From positions 9,568,547-9,632,546 of the forward strand of contig CM039198.1 of NCBI GenBank assembly GCA_008360975.2: a DNA stretch of 64,000 nucleotides. The letters run 5' to 3'. The number at the start of each line of letters is the position of its first letter. Position 1 is the first letter of the stretch. Position numbers and translations under genes: made by a program. Source of the DNA: Lichenostomus cassidix (lineage: Eukaryota > Chordata > Aves > Passeriformes > Meliphagidae). Positions 60,801-64,000 of the stretch are shown piece by piece. The notes beneath the pieces are model-generated. The model saw only the letters and a program-made list of their open reading frames with translations, was not told the DNA's origin and searched no databases.

Positions 60801-63800
60801 CCTTCACATGTGTGTGTGGTCCTGTTTGCTCCCTCATTGATGTCTTTGCCCTCTTCACCTGACTCCAGACATTTTAGCAAAAATCAGAGGCAGTCTGTGA
60901 TTGGTGAGAGAGTCCTTTGTGGGTATGAGGCAAGGAGCCTGGACAGGGAGGTTTTTAAGACATATCTGAGTGCATGAGGAGACGAACTAGAGTCCCTCTG
61001 TCACCTTTGGGTGCCATTCATGACATCAGTGGCTTACTGAAGTTGGGTGATCAGTTCCTATTTACAAGGAAGCTCTGTCCTGTACCTTTCTCTTTCCCTG
61101 CAGTCAGGTGAATTGTCGGGGATGTCTAATGTATAATGTGTCAGTGTGGTAGACATGGCTCCTGCACATAGCACTAGCAGAAGCAGAATATTACTTCAAA
61201 CCATTTGTGGACATCACTGCAACCAGAGTGATCCTTTGTGTGGGAATTCAGTAAGAGATGGCATGATTCCTGTGTCCTCTGTTGCTTGCTGCCTTGGTGA
61301 GTGCATGGAGTGACAGGAGCAGCTCACCTCCCCGCTGTGGAAGGTACTCCTGGACCCAGATCTGGCAGGAGGAGAGGAATGAGATGTTGGATCTGCTGGA
61401 ACAGAATGGGCACTGTGAGAAGGCAGGTGGGGAGGACTTAACACTCTGAGCAGAGGGGCATGGTGGGCAGAGAAAGTGGGTTAGCAGTGTAAACATGGCA
61501 GTTTGCTTAGGGAATCTGAGGGGAATTTGGGTAGCAAGAGTCAGTGGGGAGATGTAGGAGTTGTGAAGGAGCAGCAGTTTAGGTATGAAGCAGTGTATAG
61601 AATGGCCAGGTAAATGAAACATACGATGTAGATATAAGAGCAAGGAAGATAGAAAAGAACAAGGTAAGAGGGGACTGGGAGGGAGAACCAATGCCTGTCC
61701 TCAGTAGGTAATAAATAAGTGGTATCTGTCCCTGTGTATTTAATTGCCCATTCTTATGCTAATATAGGCCAAGTGAGCAGGTGGGATCTAATTGAATACA
61801 GTCAGAAGGTGCCTGCACTTCCTCTTGCCCTCGGTGGAATTATTAAACCTGTGTGTGTTAGCAGACACCACTGATGCAGGCTGACACTGGCAGATTAATG
61901 GGTGTATGTCTACTTGGACATATTTGCATTTCTTAAGAAAGACAAAAGTTGTGTGGTGAGCAAACCACCAAACTAGAGTATTTTAGTTCATTTATGCCCT
62001 CAGTGTGTTTCTTGCATAGGCCTGACGGCCATGTCTGCTTTGTGTTTGAGTCTTGGCATACACTTAAATATGTAGGATTGTATTGGTATGTGGGCATATA
62101 TTTTTGCATTTTGGCTTTCTATTTTGATTTACTTATAATCAACTGATATTTTTAATATGTCCGTTTTCCTGGTAAAGGGACAGCCCAGAAATACTAGCTT
62201 GTCTCCTCAGATGCTGGGAGGCCTTTTCAGTTTTTTTTTAATGCTGATTTGAGGAAGCCAAGAGGCACGGAAGTCACGCTGTTGCCCATCAAAATGAAGG
62301 TCATCCTGCAAGAGAAAGATGAGTTTTGTGAGGAAGCAAAAAAAGCCAAAATGTGTACTTTCCAAACTTCATGTTGTTGAGGAGTCCCCGAAATTAAATT
62401 TGTGTGTATGCAGTCAAGCATTGCTTACAGGAATCTCATGTAACCACATCAAGCTCTGCATGTATCAAACACATAATCAGCTTGTTAGCATCATACAGCT
62501 TTGAAGCTGGATGTCTTCTGTTGGATTTAGGTTTGATAGGATTTTATGTGAAAGAAAATGTGGAGGTCTGCTTCCTGGTGGAGGAAGCAGGCTACCCATT
62601 GAAGTCAGTGGAGACTGGAGAGGAAAAGTGTGAAGGGAAGAAGCTGTGCAGGGTGGTTGTGTAGAGCTCTGCCTCGCGGGCAGGAACTGGCAGCAAATAT
62701 CCATCCAGGCCTCACTGAAGTGATGTTTATAAAGAAGGTTATAAAAATGTGTGAATGGATGTGATGCTTCTGGCATCCTCACAAAGGCTGGAGTGCACTG
62801 ATCTGGACCAGTGTTGGAAGGGTGCTGGTGATGTTCCCAGCCCTCATGTGCCTCATTTAAAATGGGCTTCTTTATATTAAATGCCTCCTTAGATGTGGAT
62901 GTGTGTCCTGCCCTTCTGCCTTGTGCTAAGACAGCATCATCCACTCAGGAAGGTGAGGATTGCTATGCTGCAGCAGCAGAGTGAGAAAAACCTACCTGCT
63001 ACTGGCAGTTGAACATTTTCATTGTGGTTCAAGAGGTGTCACCTTAGGATATGGGCTTTTTCATGGATATTCTGGTCAGGATGGTTTATTAGTATTATTG
63101 TACAGTGTTGTCTGCTGGCTTCGGAGAGATAAACAAATGTTTTGGGGATTCCTTTGTTGATCCTGGTCATTTATGGTTGCTGCGCTGTAACATCTCTTCT
63201 GCAATGAGAAACTGAATCCCTCTGGCACTAGTTCAAAAGAATCAGTGTCTTTGTCTATTTGCCTAGGAGTTACTGCATTTTAAAATTGTTCTTATATTGG
63301 TTTTGTTGGTTTCTGGTTCTCCCTGTGCAGTTCTGGCCCTGCTCCCTTGGCCAATGCCTTCAGTAATGTGAATCTTCCAGTGTTTTATTCCAGACTGCTG
63401 GTGTCCCCTGCAAAGGGCTTTTGTCTGTCTTCTGGATACTTAGGTTTCTTTTCATGTTATGGACTTGTTTGATTGTAGAAGGGATGTGTGAGCAGTGGGA
63501 AAATGCCAGTGCAGTGCTTGTTGAGCACGGAAAAATGTCTTCCTTTCAAAGAGGTGTGTTACTATTGCTGGATTAGTTAATGTGCAGTAGTAACTCATGG
63601 TAAATCCCTGGAGAGAGACACTTCACCTGTGTTTCTTCAGTTCAGCTCATAGATAACTAGAATACTGTGTCTCTGCTAGGCTGAGAATGGAACAGCTATT
63701 GCATGTTCATTATCCCTCCATCTGCGCATGTCCCTCTGGTTTGGAGCATGTCTGGAACATGAGTGTGAGGCTCATGGACTTGGGTGTTTAAGGTGCTGTC

Positions 63801-64000
63801 AAAATACTGAAATACTTGATTATCAAAATCAACGAGAAGGAAAGTGCTCAGAGTTGTCCTGAAGGCGCTGAGGGGTTAAGCCATTGTTCATAAAGTGTGA
63901 GATGCAGGGAGTGTGGGTTTCATCTTGTTCTCCTGGGACAGGATTGCAGAAAGGATTTGTGCAGCCTTGGTGCTTTGGTTTTTACTCGTGGTTCTTTTAG
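57279..64000 (+). other. MAP2K4: MAP2K4 intron 1 (5' part)
   Basis: No further MAP2K4 exon is recognisable up to the window end, so intron 1 exceeds 6.7 kb, in keeping with the very long first intron known in mammals. The sequence is mostly unique-looking and no CR1 end is obvious. One strong acceptor-donor pair only 5 nt apart occurs at 58153-58157. Confidence 0.6.

Overview
This is a stretch of vertebrate nuclear DNA, almost certainly avian and probably from a passerine. Split genes with GT-AG introns, CpG-island promoters, many CR1 LINE 3' fragments, and a SINE with a tRNA-Ile-like head and a CR1-like tail (the architecture of the songbird TguSINE1 family, recalled rather than searched) all point that way. 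No bacterial, phage or CRISPR features are present. I rebuilt the coding exons by hand from splice sites, reading phase and recalled family sequences.

Layout, left to right. (1) About 1.9-23.5 kb, minus strand: a sarcomeric myosin heavy chain gene, nearly complete, with 38 coding exons that join in frame into 1,934 residues. Only the short terminal exon is not identified. (2) 23.5-30.4 kb: the upstream region of the myosin gene and the spacer to SCO1, with a CR1 fragment and one weak candidate muscle promoter. (3) 30.4-38.35 kb, minus: SCO1, six coding exons, 267 aa, a mitochondrial copper chaperone for cytochrome c oxidase; intron 5 carries a large minisatellite. (4) 38.40-40.3 kb, plus: ADPRM, three exons, 318 aa, a metallophosphoesterase. 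Its start codon lies 45 bp from that of SCO1, head to head in one CpG island. (5) 41.0-46.8 kb, minus: TMEM220, six exons, 159 aa, tail to tail with ADPRM. (6) 47-56.6 kb: a gene-free, repeat-rich block with a 266-bp A/C-only tract, a SINE, three endogenous retrovirus remnants, a nested LTR-like segment and an old CR1 copy. (7) 56.8-57.3 kb, plus: the CpG island and first coding exon of MAP2K4 (MKK4); the rest to 64 kb is its first intron, where I see no further exon.

The order MYH - SCO1 - ADPRM - TMEM220 matches human 17p13.1 next to MYH3 as I recall it. In mammals PIRT, SHISA6, DNAH9 and ZNF18 lie between TMEM220 and MAP2K4; here only about 10 kb of repeats does. The genes are neighbours by conserved synteny and are not one pathway: sarcomere motor, respiratory-chain assembly, nucleotide hydrolysis, a small membrane protein, and JNK/p38 signalling. 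I found no convincing undescribed system. The most unusual signals are a perfect 21-bp-arm hairpin in a TMEM220 intron, the 266-bp tract with no G or T on the plus strand, the SCO1 minisatellite, and the local divergence plus GC-AG intron in the myosin rod.
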